NCBI RefSeq assembly: GCF_008642275.1
Contig: NZ_CP029189.1
Coordinates: 3,946,501 to 4,010,500 of the forward strand
DNA: 64,000 nt
Reading direction: 5' to 3'
Source of the DNA: Streptomyces venezuelae
GTDB taxonomy: Bacteria > Actinomycetota > Actinomycetes > Streptomycetales > Streptomycetaceae
Below, one piece after another: positions 41,650 to 49,631 of the stretch. Numbering within the stretch: the first letter of the stretch is position 1; the number at the start of each line of letters is the position of its first letter. The notes beneath the pieces are model-generated. The model did no database searches. It saw only the letters and a program-made list of their open reading frames with translations, and was not told the DNA's origin. The position numbers and the translations under genes were made by a program.

Positions 41650-41683
41650 GGCGGTGGGGGAGGCTCGTGCCTCCCCCACCGCC
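41650..41683. terminator. hairpin terminator after the SHOCT gene
   Basis: A 15-bp perfect stem pairs GGCGGTGGGGGAGGC (41650-41664) with 41669-41683 around TCGT. Confidence 0.85.
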
Positions 41684-41744
41684 TCTCGCTGTAGTTCGGT
41701 TGCCGATAATCCGCGACGGATCGATTCTCGTTACCCTGGCAGGC

Positions 41745-42230
41745 ATGACAGCCATGGCGCCCACGCGAACCGAACCGGACCTGTCCTTCCTCCTGGACCA
41801 CACCAGTCACGTGCTGCGTACGCAGATGAGTGCGCGGCTCGGCGAGATCGGGCTCACCCCGCGGATGCACTGCGTGCTCGTCCATGCCCTGGAGGAGGAG
41901 CGCACCCAGGCGCAGCTCGCCGAGATCGGCGACATGGACAAGACCACGATGGTGGTCACCGTCGACGCGCTGGAGAAGGCCGGTCTCGCCGAGCGCAGGC
42001 CCTCCAGTACGGACCGGCGGGCCCGGGTCATCGCGGTGACCGAGGAGGGGGCGAAGGTCGCCAAGGAGAGCCAGAAGATCGTTGACCAGGTGCACGAGGG
42101 CGCGCTCGGCGCCCTGCCCGGCGAGGAGCGGGAGGTGTTGCTCCGGGCGTTGAACCGGCTGGTCACGGGGCATCTGGAGACCCCGGCCGAAGGTCCGCGG
42201 CCGGCTCGGCGGGCGCGTCAGAAGGGGTAG
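41745..42230 (+). CDS. MarR-family regulator
   Basis: A 161-aa winged-helix dimer. The N-terminal dimerisation helix (FLLDHTSHVLRTQMSARLGEIG) is followed by the recognition region (TQAQLAEIGDMDKTTMVVTVDALEKAGLAERRPSSTDRRARVIAVTEEG) with the DxRxxxxxxT wing. The C-terminal tail is basic. It is upstream of a multidrug-type MFS gene in the same direction, 113 bp away, and a long inverted repeat lies between them, so it probably represses that exporter. Starts at 41745 (MTAMAP) and 41754 are both possible. Confidence 0.9.
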   Translation: MTAMAPTRTEPDLSFLLDHTSHVLRTQMSARLGEIGLTPRMHCVLVHALEEERTQAQLAEIGDMDKTTMVVTVDALEKAGLAERRPSSTDRRARVIAVTEEGAKVAKESQKIVDQVHEGALGALPGEEREVLLRALNRLVTGHLETPAEGPRPARRARQKG

Positions 42231-42268
42231 CGGGGAACGGCCGGCCGCGGGTCGCGATCGCACTGGAT

Positions 42269-42306
42269 CCGTAAAAGATAGTCTGCAACAAAACTATCTG
42301 TTACGG
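42269..42306 (+). promoter_or_regulatory. long inverted repeat before the MFS gene
   Basis: 14-nt arms CCGTAAAAGATAGT (42269-42282) and ACTATCTGTTACGG (42293-42306) pair with one mismatch around 10 nt. The element is AT-rich and 38 bp upstream of the MFS start. It fits a dimeric regulator binding over the promoter. Confidence 0.6.
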
Positions 42307-42343
42307 TCTTTCTCGTTGTCCTCTACGAACGGGAGAGACCGCC

Positions 42344-43828
42344 ATGCCTGCCGCCACCACCCCTTCCCCTTCCGCTCCTCCCGCGCGCTCCCGCCGGCTC
42401 GCCCTGGGCGTCCTGGCCACCGGAATGCTGATGACGGTCCTCGACGGCAGCATCGTCACCGTCGCGATGCCGGCCATCCAGAGCGACCTCGGCTTCACCC
42501 CCGCCGGGCTGAGCTGGGTCGTCAACGCCTACCTCATCGCCTTCGGCGCGCTGCTCCTGCTCGCCGGCCGCCTCGGCGACCTGATCGGCCGCAAGCGGAT
42601 GTTCCTCGCGGGCACCGCGGTGTTCACCGCCGCCTCGCTGATGGCCGGGCTCGCCACCTCGCCCGAGGTACTGATCGCCGCCCGTTTCCTGCAGGGCGCC
42701 GGCAGCGCGATGGCCTCCGCCGTCAGCCTCGGCATCCTCGTCACCCTCTTCACCGAGCCGCGCGAACGGGCCGGTGCCATCGGGGTGTTCAGCTTCACCG
42801 GCGCGGCGGGCGCCTCGATCGGGCAGGTCCTCGGCGGTGTCCTCACCGATGCGCTGACCTGGAACTGGATCTTCTTCATCAACCTGCCCATCGGTGTCGC
42901 GGTGCTCCTCGTCGCCCTCCCGTCCCTGCCGGGCGACCGGGGACTGGGCCTGAAGGCGGGCGCGGACACCCTCGGCGCGCTGCTCGTCACCTCCGGCCTG
43001 ATGCTCGGGATCTACACGGTCGTCAAGATCGAGTCTCACGGGGCGACTTCGGCCCACACCCTCGGCTTCGGCGCCCTCGCGCTCGCCCTGCTCGCCGGTT
43101 TCCTCGTCCGCCAGGCCACGGCGCGCAACCCGCTCATGCCGCTGCGGATCTTCCGCTCGCGCAGCGTCCTCGGCGCCAACCTGGTCCAGATGCTGATGGT
43201 CGCCGCACTGTTCTCCTTCCAGATCCTCGTCGCGCTCTACATGCAGAACGTGCTCGGGTACTCCGCCTCCGAGACCGGTCTCGCGATGCTGCCGGCGGCC
43301 GCCGTGATCGGACTCGTCTCGCTCACCGTCTCGGCCCGCCTGAACTCCCGCTTCGGCGAGCGCACGGTCCTGCTGGCCGGTCTGGTCCTCCTGGTCGGCG
43401 TACTCGGACTGCTGACCCGCGTACCCGGTCAGGCCGAGCGCGCGAACTACCTCACCGACCTGCTCCCGGTGATGCTCCTCGCCGCCGGCTTCGGCCTCGC
43501 CCTCCCCGCGCTGACGTCGCTCGGCATGTCCGGTGCGAAGGAGGCCGACGCGGGCCTGGCGTCCGGGCTCTTCAACACCACCCAGCAGATCGGCATGGCG
43601 CTGGGCATCGCGGTCCTCTCCACCCTGGCCGCCTCCCGTACGGAGTCCCTCACCGCGGCGGGCACTCCCGTCCCCGAGGCGCTGACCGGCGGCTACCACC
43701 TGGCCTTCGCGGTCGGCGCCGTCCTGATCCTGGTCGCCCTGGCCGTTGCCGCGACCGTCCTGCGTGGCCCGAAGGCTTCCCCGCGGCCGGTCACGGCCGA
43801 GCAGCGGACCCCGCTCGCGGCTCGGTGA
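42344..43828 (+). CDS. MFS drug exporter, DHA2 (14-helix) type
   Basis: A 494-aa major facilitator of the EmrB/QacA group. The signature motif C region is VLGGVLTDALTWNWIFFINLPIGV, and motif A is GRLGDLIGRKRMFLAG. Motif D1 near the start is LDGSIVTVAMPAI. Length and helix number fit 14-helix drug:H+ antiporters that export antibiotics or dyes. GGGAGAG precedes the ATG at 42344. It lies between two MarR-type regulators, one upstream and one convergent downstream, whose gene overlaps its 3' end by 38 bp. Confidence 0.93.
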   Translation: MPAATTPSPSAPPARSRRLALGVLATGMLMTVLDGSIVTVAMPAIQSDLGFTPAGLSWVVNAYLIAFGALLLLAGRLGDLIGRKRMFLAGTAVFTAASLMAGLATSPEVLIAARFLQGAGSAMASAVSLGILVTLFTEPRERAGAIGVFSFTGAAGASIGQVLGGVLTDALTWNWIFFINLPIGVAVLLVALPSLPGDRGLGLKAGADTLGALLVTSGLMLGIYTVVKIESHGATSAHTLGFGALALALLAGFLVRQATARNPLMPLRIFRSRSVLGANLVQMLMVAALFSFQILVALYMQNVLGYSASETGLAMLPAAAVIGLVSLTVSARLNSRFGERTVLLAGLVLLVGVLGLLTRVPGQAERANYLTDLLPVMLLAAGFGLALPALTSLGMSGAKEADAGLASGLFNTTQQIGMALGIAVLSTLAASRTESLTAAGTPVPEALTGGYHLAFAVGAVLILVALAVAATVLRGPKASPRPVTAEQRTPLAAR

Positions 43829-44219
43829 GGTTGCGGGTCATGCGCTCCAGGACGGTGACCGCGGTGACGTACTCCTCGCGGGTGATGCCCCGCGTTGACA
43901 GCTCGCGGAAGGCGTCCACGCGCAGGGCGACCTCCACGAGGCGGGACCGGCCGTCGTCCGTCAGGGCGAGGTGGTCCGGTCGCGGCCGGACCACCCAGCC
44001 GCCGGCGAGCACCGAGGCGACGGCCGAGGCCAGGGCCGCGGCGTCGGCGCCCGCGGCCAGGGTGGTCAGGACGCTGGTGTCGGTGGCCCGCGGGTCGTCC
44101 TTGACGACATTCAGGACCTGCCAGTCGAGTCGGGAGAGGCCGAAGTCGGCCAACAGGGCGTCCATGGACGCGGTGAGGGCCTGGTCCGTGCGGTTGAGCC
44201 AGTAGCCGATGGGCTTCAT
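43791..44219 (-). CDS. MarR-like winged-helix regulator
   Basis: A 142-aa protein. It starts MKPIGYWLNRTDQALTASMDALLADFGLSRLDWQVLN, typical of a MarR branch in actinobacteria. A helix-turn-helix and wing follow (TLAAGADAAALASAVASVLAGGWVVRPRPDHLALTDDG). Its 3' end overlaps the MFS gene on the other strand. GGAGGAGCAGGAC before the ATG at 44219 is a strong ribosome site. It follows an NmrA-like gene by 31 bp in the same direction, so it may be co-transcribed with it. Confidence 0.85.
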   Translation of the reverse strand: MKPIGYWLNRTDQALTASMDALLADFGLSRLDWQVLNVVKDDPRATDTSVLTTLAAGADAAALASAVASVLAGGWVVRPRPDHLALTDDGRSRLVEVALRVDAFRELSTRGITREEYVTAVTVLERMTRNLTEPRAGSAARP

Positions 44220-44250
44220 GTCCTGCTCCTCCAGGGTCGATCGCCTTCGG

Positions 44251-45093
44251 TCAGCGGCCGGTGAAGGCGTCCGCGTTCTCCTCCGCCCACTGCCGGTAGG
44301 TACGGGCGGACACCCCGAGCAGGGTCCCGGTGGTCTCGCCGATGGCGGCCGGGCCGTGCTCGGCCGCCTCCCACAGGTCGAGCAGCGAGGACACCATCGG
44401 GGCGGGCATGTGCCGGCCCATCTGCTCCTCGGCCTCGGCCCGGGTGACGTGCTCGACGGGGATCTCACGACCGAGGGTCTGCCCGAGGACGGCGAGCTGC
44501 TCGCGGAAGGACAGCGACTCGGGGCCGGTCAGGGTGAGGGAGCGGCCGGTGAGGGAGTCCCCGGTCAGGGCCAGGGCGGCGATGTCGGCGATGTCCGCGG
44601 GGTGGATGGGCGCGATCTGCGCGTCCGGGTGGGCGAGCTGCACCGGCATCGACCGGCCGATGGGCCACGCCCAGCCCAGCGAGTTGCTCGCGAAGGCGTC
44701 GGGGCGCAGGAACGTACAGGTCAGAGCGGAGCCGGCAAGGGCGCGCTCGACCTGCAGGCTGTGGCTCGCGAGCGGGTCGTTCTCGGCGTCGGGGGCCAGC
44801 ACCGAGGACGAGGACAGCAGGACGACGTGCTCGACCCCGCTGTCCTCGGCGGCCTTGACGAGGTCGTGGATGCCGTCGGGCTGCGGGTAGAGGAAGACCT
44901 GGCGGACGCCGCGGAGCGCCGCGGCGAAGGTCTCGGGCCGGTCCAGGGCGAGACCGGCGGTCTCGACGCCGGCCGGGACGGTCGCTTCGGCGGGGCGGGC
45001 GCTGGCGGCGCGGACGGCGAGTCCTGCGGAGTGCAGGCGGTCGACGACGGCCCGGCCGACCCGGCCGCGCGCGCCGGTGATGAGGATGGTCAC
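44251..45093 (-). CDS. NmrA-like NAD(P)-binding protein
   Basis: A 280-aa short-chain-dehydrogenase-like Rossmann protein of the NmrA/HSCARG type. The nucleotide motif is ITGARGRVGRAVVDRL (GxxGxxG) at the N-terminus. Family segments include VFLYPQPDGIHDLVKAAEDSGVEHVVLLSSSSV and IHPADIADIAALALTG. Members are quinone reductases (QorB-like) or redox sensors. Translation from the GTG at 45093 follows GGAGCTCTC. It diverges from a MarR gene, and a TGCATGC palindrome lies in the shared promoter. Confidence 0.9.
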   Translation of the reverse strand: MTILITGARGRVGRAVVDRLHSAGLAVRAASARPAEATVPAGVETAGLALDRPETFAAALRGVRQVFLYPQPDGIHDLVKAAEDSGVEHVVLLSSSSVLAPDAENDPLASHSLQVERALAGSALTCTFLRPDAFASNSLGWAWPIGRSMPVQLAHPDAQIAPIHPADIADIAALALTGDSLTGRSLTLTGPESLSFREQLAVLGQTLGREIPVEHVTRAEAEEQMGRHMPAPMVSSLLDLWEAAEHGPAAIGETTGTLLGVSARTYRQWAEENADAFTGR

Positions 45094-45121
45094 GAGAGCT
45101 CCATTCGTTCGCGATGACATA

Positions 45122-45137
45122 TGCATGCTTGCATGCA
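45122..45137. promoter_or_regulatory. operator-like palindrome TGCATGC-N2-GCATGCA
   Basis: TGCATGC-TT-GCATGCA lies between the divergent NmrA-like and MarR genes, 29 bp from the NmrA start. The same arms recur at 51725-51740 upstream of a DUF1772 gene. Confidence 0.7.
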
Positions 45138-45191
45138 CACGTTTTCACGTCAACACATGTCTGTGTGGGCTCACGTATGTACGATGAGGGC

Positions 45192-45662
45192 ATGACGAAG
45201 CACGAGACGGCGACCGACGAGGAACTGCTGGACGCCGTGGGCCCGGCCTTCGGGAAGCTGCGGCGCTCCTCGCTCCTGGAGGTCGAGAACCCGATCTCGC
45301 AGAAGGACCTGAGCCGCACCCTGGTCCTCAACATCGTCCTGGAGGCCGAGCAGGGCGACGGCCGCGAGATCACCGTCGGCGGCGTGGCCGAGCACCTGGG
45401 CGTCGATCCCTCGGTGGCCAGCCGCATGGTGTCCGACGGCATCTCCGCCGGCTACCTCGTGCGCGCCGCCTCCCAGCAGGACGGCCGCCGTACGATCCTC
45501 CACCTCAGCCCCGAGGGGCGGGAGATGATGGACCGCTTCCGGCGCCACCAGCGCGCGGCCTTCGAGTACGTGACGGCCGACTGGAGCGAGCGCGACCGCC
45601 TCGACTTCGCCCGCCTCATGCTGAAGTACGTCGACTCCCAGAACGCGCTGCGCCACCGCTGA
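45192..45662 (+). CDS. MarR-family regulator divergent from the NmrA-like gene
   Basis: A 156-aa MarR protein. An N-terminal helix region (EELLDAVGPAFGKLRRSSLLE) is followed by DNA-binding elements (ITVGGVAEHLGVDPSVASRMVSDGISAGYLVRAASQQDGRRTILHLSPEGREM). The ATG at 45192 follows GAGGG; an in-frame ATG at 45177 is possible. It probably binds the TGCATGC palindrome in the shared promoter and represses both itself and the reductase. No Cys are conserved as in OhrR/QorR sensors, so the signal may be a ligand rather than oxidation. Confidence 0.9.
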   Translation: MTKHETATDEELLDAVGPAFGKLRRSSLLEVENPISQKDLSRTLVLNIVLEAEQGDGREITVGGVAEHLGVDPSVASRMVSDGISAGYLVRAASQQDGRRTILHLSPEGREMMDRFRRHQRAAFEYVTADWSERDRLDFARLMLKYVDSQNALRHR

Positions 45663-45684
45663 CGAAGTCGTCGCCGCCCCGGAC

Positions 45685-45725
45685 GCATCGCGGCCCCGGG
45701 CCGACGGTCCGGGGCCGCGATGCGC
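45685..45725. terminator. bidirectional terminator
   Basis: A 16-bp perfect stem pairs 45685-45700 (CGCATCGCGGCCCCGG) with 45710-45725 around 9 nt, between convergent genes. Confidence 0.85.
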
Positions 45726-45740
45726 CGTGGCGCGGTGGGG

Positions 45741-47588
45741 CTATCGGAACGAGACCCACTTGGCCGCGCTCGGCACCCCGTACTCGTCCAGCAGGAAGAG
45801 CATGTAGTAGCCGGGCGGGACGTCGTTGGCCGAAGGCGGTGCCTGCAGGCGCAGGCTGTTCCCCTGACGCTTGACGATGCCCAGCTCCAGGTGGCGCTGG
45901 CTGGTGTTGAGCGAGTGCGTCGCCGTGGTCGGGGCCAGCAGGACGGCCTTCTTGACCTTGTCGGGCGTGGAGGTGCCCACGGTGAAGGCGGTGTCGTACC
46001 GCAGCGGCGTGTCGGGGGCGCGGTCGAGGGCCGGGCGGCTGCCCTGGTGGAGGTAGGCCGGCTCGAAGATCTCGATGCTGCCGTTCATGTCGTCGTCGAT
46101 CTTCGGGTCGTTGGCGAGCTGCTGCAGCTCGTCACCCGTGACCATGACCCGGCCGTCCGGGAGGACGACGGCGTTGGAGTGGTAGCCGCGCGGCAGCCGC
46201 TGGGCCGGTCCCAGCTTCCACTCGCCCAGCGCGTTGCGGGTCTCGATCTGCCGGTACTTCAGATCGGACTTGGGGTTGTAGTCGCCGTTGCCGTAGTCCC
46301 GGATGCCGTGGGCACCGTTGACGGTCAGCAGGCTCGCGTCCGGCAGCAGCAGCGTGTCGTCCTGCGTGCGGCCGAAGGCGCGGGGCTGCTGCTTCTCCCA
46401 GGCGCCGCCGCTCGTGAGCCGGTAGGTGTTGGGGTCGTCCCGGTCGCCGCCGAGGACCAGTACGGAGTCCGGGCCGCGCAGTCCGGCGGGCAGCGCCACG
46501 GCGGAGCCGTAGCCGCGGTGGACGCCGTCGGGGCGCGCGGGCAGGTCCGTACGGGTCTCCGCGACCGGGTCGAAGGCCCACTGCTTGGTGGCGTGCCGGC
46601 CCAGGCCGTACACCTTGCCGTCGCGCAGGGTGAACAGGTGCGGGTAGTCGCTGTCGGCGCCGAACGGCGCGTCCACGCGCAGGGTGTCGGTGGGGACGTC
46701 CCTCGGGATCAGGGTCTTCTCGAACGGGACCGGGTGGCTCTTGGCGGGGAAGCGCTCGACGACCGAGGTGGAGGTGCCCCAGCCCTGGTCGGTGTGGCCG
46801 GACATGATCAGCAGGCGCCCGTCGGGGGCGGTGGCCACGGAGGGGTACCAGCGGCCGACCTCCATGTCCTTGTTCACGGACCAGCTCTCGGTCCACGGGT
46901 CGAAGACCAGCGACAGCTTGGCGCCGGCCCCGCCGCCGTAGCCGAGGTTGCCGCCGAAGACGCCGACCATGCCGTTGGGCAGGAAGGCGTGTCCCGCGCA
47001 GAAGAAGGGCGCCGGCCGCTTCTCGCCCGTGCCGTCGGGCACGACCAGCTCGGGCGGGGTGACCTTCGTGAAGGCGTCCGGGCCGGTGCCGCGGCGCGGG
47101 TCCCACAGGAAGGCGCGGCCGGCGTTCGCCCTGCCGAGGGTGTTGGTCGGCGCGGGCTCCTCGGTCGGGTCGGTCTCCATCCGCTCGAAGGAGAAGAGGA
47201 GCACCTTTCCGGTCGGGAGCATGGCGATGTGGGCGGCGAAGTCCGGGGACTGGAAGTACTCGGCGAACTGCCCGAACGCCTTCGGGTGGAAGCGCGCGTT
47301 CACGTCGGCCTGGGAGCGGGTCAGGGAGTTCAGGCTGTCGATCCGGGCGAGCTGGGAGTACCCGCCCAGCTTGACGAGCTGTTCGCGGACCTTCGTATGC
47401 TCCTGGGCGTGTTCGGCGCCGAGGGCCGCTTTTTCCTCGGGGCGGGCAGAACCGTCGTGCGCGGCTGCCGGAACGGCCGTGACCAGGGCGGCGGTGGCCG
47501 CGAGGACGGAGATCGCGGCCCGGCGGGCGGCCCGGCGCGCGGTTCGGGGGACTGACCGTCGCGCGGACCGGCGCTTGATACGTGACAT
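45741..47588 (-). CDS. secreted radical-copper oxidase (galactose/glyoxal oxidase family)
   Basis: A 615-aa exported oxidase. The signal has a very basic start (KRRSARRSVPRTARRAARR), a hydrophobic core and AAAHDG. Kelch-type beta-propeller repeats and a C-terminal DUF1929 Ig-like domain follow. All copper-radical residues of galactose oxidase have counterparts: Cys197 (FFCAGHAFLPNG) and Tyr248 (GRWYPS) for the thioether cofactor, Tyr469 and His470 (RGYHSNA) and His558 (ATHSLNTSQR). It should produce hydrogen peroxide outside the cell while oxidising an alcohol or aldehyde. In Streptomyces the relative GlxA acts in glycan deposition at hyphal tips; this protein lacks an obvious N-terminal anchor. 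GAGGAG precedes the ATG. Confidence 0.93.
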   Translation of the reverse strand: MSRIKRRSARRSVPRTARRAARRAAISVLAATAALVTAVPAAAHDGSARPEEKAALGAEHAQEHTKVREQLVKLGGYSQLARIDSLNSLTRSQADVNARFHPKAFGQFAEYFQSPDFAAHIAMLPTGKVLLFSFERMETDPTEEPAPTNTLGRANAGRAFLWDPRRGTGPDAFTKVTPPELVVPDGTGEKRPAPFFCAGHAFLPNGMVGVFGGNLGYGGGAGAKLSLVFDPWTESWSVNKDMEVGRWYPSVATAPDGRLLIMSGHTDQGWGTSTSVVERFPAKSHPVPFEKTLIPRDVPTDTLRVDAPFGADSDYPHLFTLRDGKVYGLGRHATKQWAFDPVAETRTDLPARPDGVHRGYGSAVALPAGLRGPDSVLVLGGDRDDPNTYRLTSGGAWEKQQPRAFGRTQDDTLLLPDASLLTVNGAHGIRDYGNGDYNPKSDLKYRQIETRNALGEWKLGPAQRLPRGYHSNAVVLPDGRVMVTGDELQQLANDPKIDDDMNGSIEIFEPAYLHQGSRPALDRAPDTPLRYDTAFTVGTSTPDKVKKAVLLAPTTATHSLNTSQRHLELGIVKRQGNSLRLQAPPSANDVPPGYYMLFLLDEYGVPSAAKWVSFR

Positions 47589-47955
47589 GTGACTCCTCAC
47601 GAGGGGTGCTGGAGCGCGGGTGCCGTGCCCGTGCGGGCACAGGGCGCCCACGACGCCTACGAGCACAGACCTATGCCGACGCCGCGCGCGCCGCACACCG
47701 GGAAGATCGCCCGCGCCTCGGGCCGCCCGGGTGAAGGCACCGCCCTGAGCTGCGCTGACGACGGCCCGAGGGCCAGCCCCCGATCCCCCGCCCGGCCGCA
47801 ACCCGTAGTGATCACGTACACCGGCTCGGCCCCCTGCGAACCGGGACGCGGCCGCTCCCTTCGGCGCGGGCGGCTCCGACCCCCCCGCACAGGCCCGGAA
47901 GAGGGCCCTCATCGGTCAGTTTTCGAGAAGCGCCCTTCCTTCAGGCGTAGTTACC
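47589..47955. other. 367-bp gene-free divergent promoter region
   Basis: The region separates the copper oxidase gene from the VOC gene. I see no convincing gene: frames here lack the usual third-position bias. It should contain both promoters. The last 30 bp before the VOC start are AT-richer (GTCAGTTTTCGAGAAG). Confidence 0.6.
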
Positions 47956-48375
47956 GTGACGGACATGGACATCAGCATTCACATGAGCACCCTCCCGCAG
48001 AACGACCCGGACGCCGCGGTGGCCTTCTACCGCGACATCCTCGGCTTCGAGGTCCGCAGTGACGTGGGCCAGGGCAAGATGCGCTGGATCACGGTCGGCC
48101 CGGCCGGCCAGCCCGGCACCGCCATCCTGCTCGCCCCGCCGGCGGTCGACCCCGGTGTCACCGAGGCGGAGCGCCGCACCATCGCCGAGATGATGGCGAA
48201 GGGCACCTACGGCTGGATCCTCCTCGCCACCAAGAACCTCGACAGCACCTTCGAGAAGATCCAGGCAGCCGACGCCGAGGTCGTCCAGGAGCCGACCGAG
48301 CAGCCGTACGGAGTCCGCGACTGCGCGTTCCGCGACCCCGCCGGCAACCTGATCCGCATCCAGGAAATCCGCTGA
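47956..48375 (+). CDS. VOC (glyoxalase/bleomycin-resistance fold) protein
   Basis: A 139-aa single VOC unit with two beta-alpha-beta-beta-beta modules (NDPDAAVAFYRDILGFEVRSDVG and FRDPAGNLIRIQEIR). Metal ligands are not all evident, so it may be a binding or resistance protein rather than a metalloenzyme. The GTG at 47956 lies 8 bp after AGGCG; the ATG at 47965 is an alternative. An AraC-like regulator and a second VOC gene follow in the same direction. Confidence 0.88.
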   Translation: MTDMDISIHMSTLPQNDPDAAVAFYRDILGFEVRSDVGQGKMRWITVGPAGQPGTAILLAPPAVDPGVTEAERRTIAEMMAKGTYGWILLATKNLDSTFEKIQAADAEVVQEPTEQPYGVRDCAFRDPAGNLIRIQEIR

Positions 48376-48403
48376 CCGGTTCCGTCGACGAAGGGGGTCC
48401 ACC

Positions 48404-48832
48404 ATGTGTCGTCCCGCGTGGAGACAGGCACTGATCGAGGCAGCTCACCTGGAGGACCTGGCGCGGCTGCGGCGCGTCCGGGACCGGCTCGACCGGCAGT
48501 ACGCGCGTCCGCTGGACGTCGAGGAGCTCGCCCGCGACGCGGACATGGCGGCCGGGCACCTCGGCCGCCGGTTCCGGCTCGCCTACGGCGCGTCCCCGTA
48601 CGCCTACCTGACGGCTCGCCGCGTCCAGCGTGCGACGGACCTGCTGCGGGCCGGCGGCCTCGGGGTCGCCGACGTCGGCCGGGCCGTCGGCTGCGCGACC
48701 CCGGGCATCTTCCGCGCCCGGTTCACCGAGCTGGTCGGGACCGCTCCGGACGCGTATCCGCGTACCGCGCGAGGCCCGGCCGAAGCGGTCAGGATTCGAG
48801 AAGCCTCCGCCCCGGCGCCGGAACTAGCGTGA
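48404..48832 (+). CDS. AraC-family regulator (DNA-binding domain only)
   Basis: A 142-aa protein made almost wholly of an AraC-type double helix-turn-helix (residues about 25-120; PLDVEELARDADMAAGHLGRRFRLAYGASPYAYLTARRVQRA, then VADVGRAVGCATPGIFRARFTELVGTAPDAY). No ligand-binding domain is present. GGGGG before the ATG is its ribosome site. Its TGA shares one base with the ATG of the next VOC gene (TGATG), so the two are translationally coupled and probably functionally paired. Confidence 0.9.
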   Translation: MCRPAWRQALIEAAHLEDLARLRRVRDRLDRQYARPLDVEELARDADMAAGHLGRRFRLAYGASPYAYLTARRVQRATDLLRAGGLGVADVGRAVGCATPGIFRARFTELVGTAPDAYPRTARGPAEAVRIREASAPAPELA

Positions 48833-49458
48833 TGTTCATGACCTCCACCGAGTCCTTCACCCTTGAGGTGGCCGACACCACGGCCGCCCACCGCTTCTAC
48901 ACCGCCTTCGCCCCGGACGTGCAGGTCCGCCTGCGGGCCTCGGAGGCACCGACGACCGGCTTCCGCGGGTTCGCGCTCTCGCTCACCGTCCCCCGGCCGG
49001 CCGACGTGGACGCCCTCGCAGGCGCTGCCCTCGCCGCCGGTGCCACCACCCTGAAGCCCGCCTCGAAGTCGTTCTGGGGCTACGCCGCCGTCGTGCAGGC
49101 CCCGGACGGGACGGTCTGGAAGCTCGCGACGTCCGCGAAGCGGGACGCCGGCCCGGCCACCGGGCGGATCGACGACGTCGTGCTCCTGCTGGGGGTGGCC
49201 GACGTGTCCGCCACCAAGCAGTTCTACGTCGGCCGCGGCCTCGCCGTGGCCAAGGGCTTCGGCAGCAAGTACGTCGAGTTCGCCACTCCGTCGAGCCCCT
49301 TCAAGCTGGCGCTGTACGGGCGCCGCGCCCTGGCCAAGGACGTCGGCGTACCGGTCGACGGCTCCGGTTCCCACCGGCTCGTCATCGGGGGCACCGGCGG
49401 GCCCTTCACCGACCCCGACGGCTTCGCCTGGGAGGCCGCGGTACCGGCCACGGCTTGA
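48832..49458 (+). CDS. two-domain VOC protein coupled to the AraC gene
   Basis: A 208-aa protein with two VOC halves (FTLEVADTTAAHRFYTAFAPDVQVRL, and DDVVLLLGVADVSATKQFYVGRGLAVAKGFGSKYVEF). These resemble glyoxalase-like proteins that are often regulated by, or form units with, AraC genes in Streptomyces. The ATG at 48832 overlaps the AraC stop; the ATG at 48838 is an alternative. Substrate unknown. A repeat of CGGCGACCCGGCCGC follows the gene (about 49497-49541). Confidence 0.87.
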   Translation: MFMTSTESFTLEVADTTAAHRFYTAFAPDVQVRLRASEAPTTGFRGFALSLTVPRPADVDALAGAALAAGATTLKPASKSFWGYAAVVQAPDGTVWKLATSAKRDAGPATGRIDDVVLLLGVADVSATKQFYVGRGLAVAKGFGSKYVEFATPSSPFKLALYGRRALAKDVGVPVDGSGSHRLVIGGTGGPFTDPDGFAWEAAVPATA

Positions 49459-49566
49459 GCATCGGGCATCGGCAAGCGGGCCGTCGGCTGATCCATCGGC
49501 GACCGGCCGCCGGCGACCCGGCCGCCGGCGACCCGGCCACCGGTCCCCCGGTTTCGGCACCGCAGC

Positions 49567-49591
49567 AGCCCCAGGCCGTCGGCCTGGGGCT
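49567..49591 (+). terminator. terminator after the VOC-AraC-VOC group
   Basis: AGCCCCAGGCC (49567-49577) pairs with GGCCTGGGGCT (49581-49591) around GTC, followed by TTG. Confidence 0.75.
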
Positions 49592-49631
49592 TTGCCACGG
49601 GGCAGATCAGCGGCCGGTGGCCGACCGGGCC

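Noticed and set aside
47589..48062. A rightward Pro/Arg-rich frame across the oxidase-VOC gap.
   Set aside because: It overlaps the VOC start in another frame and has no motif or codon bias of a real gene.
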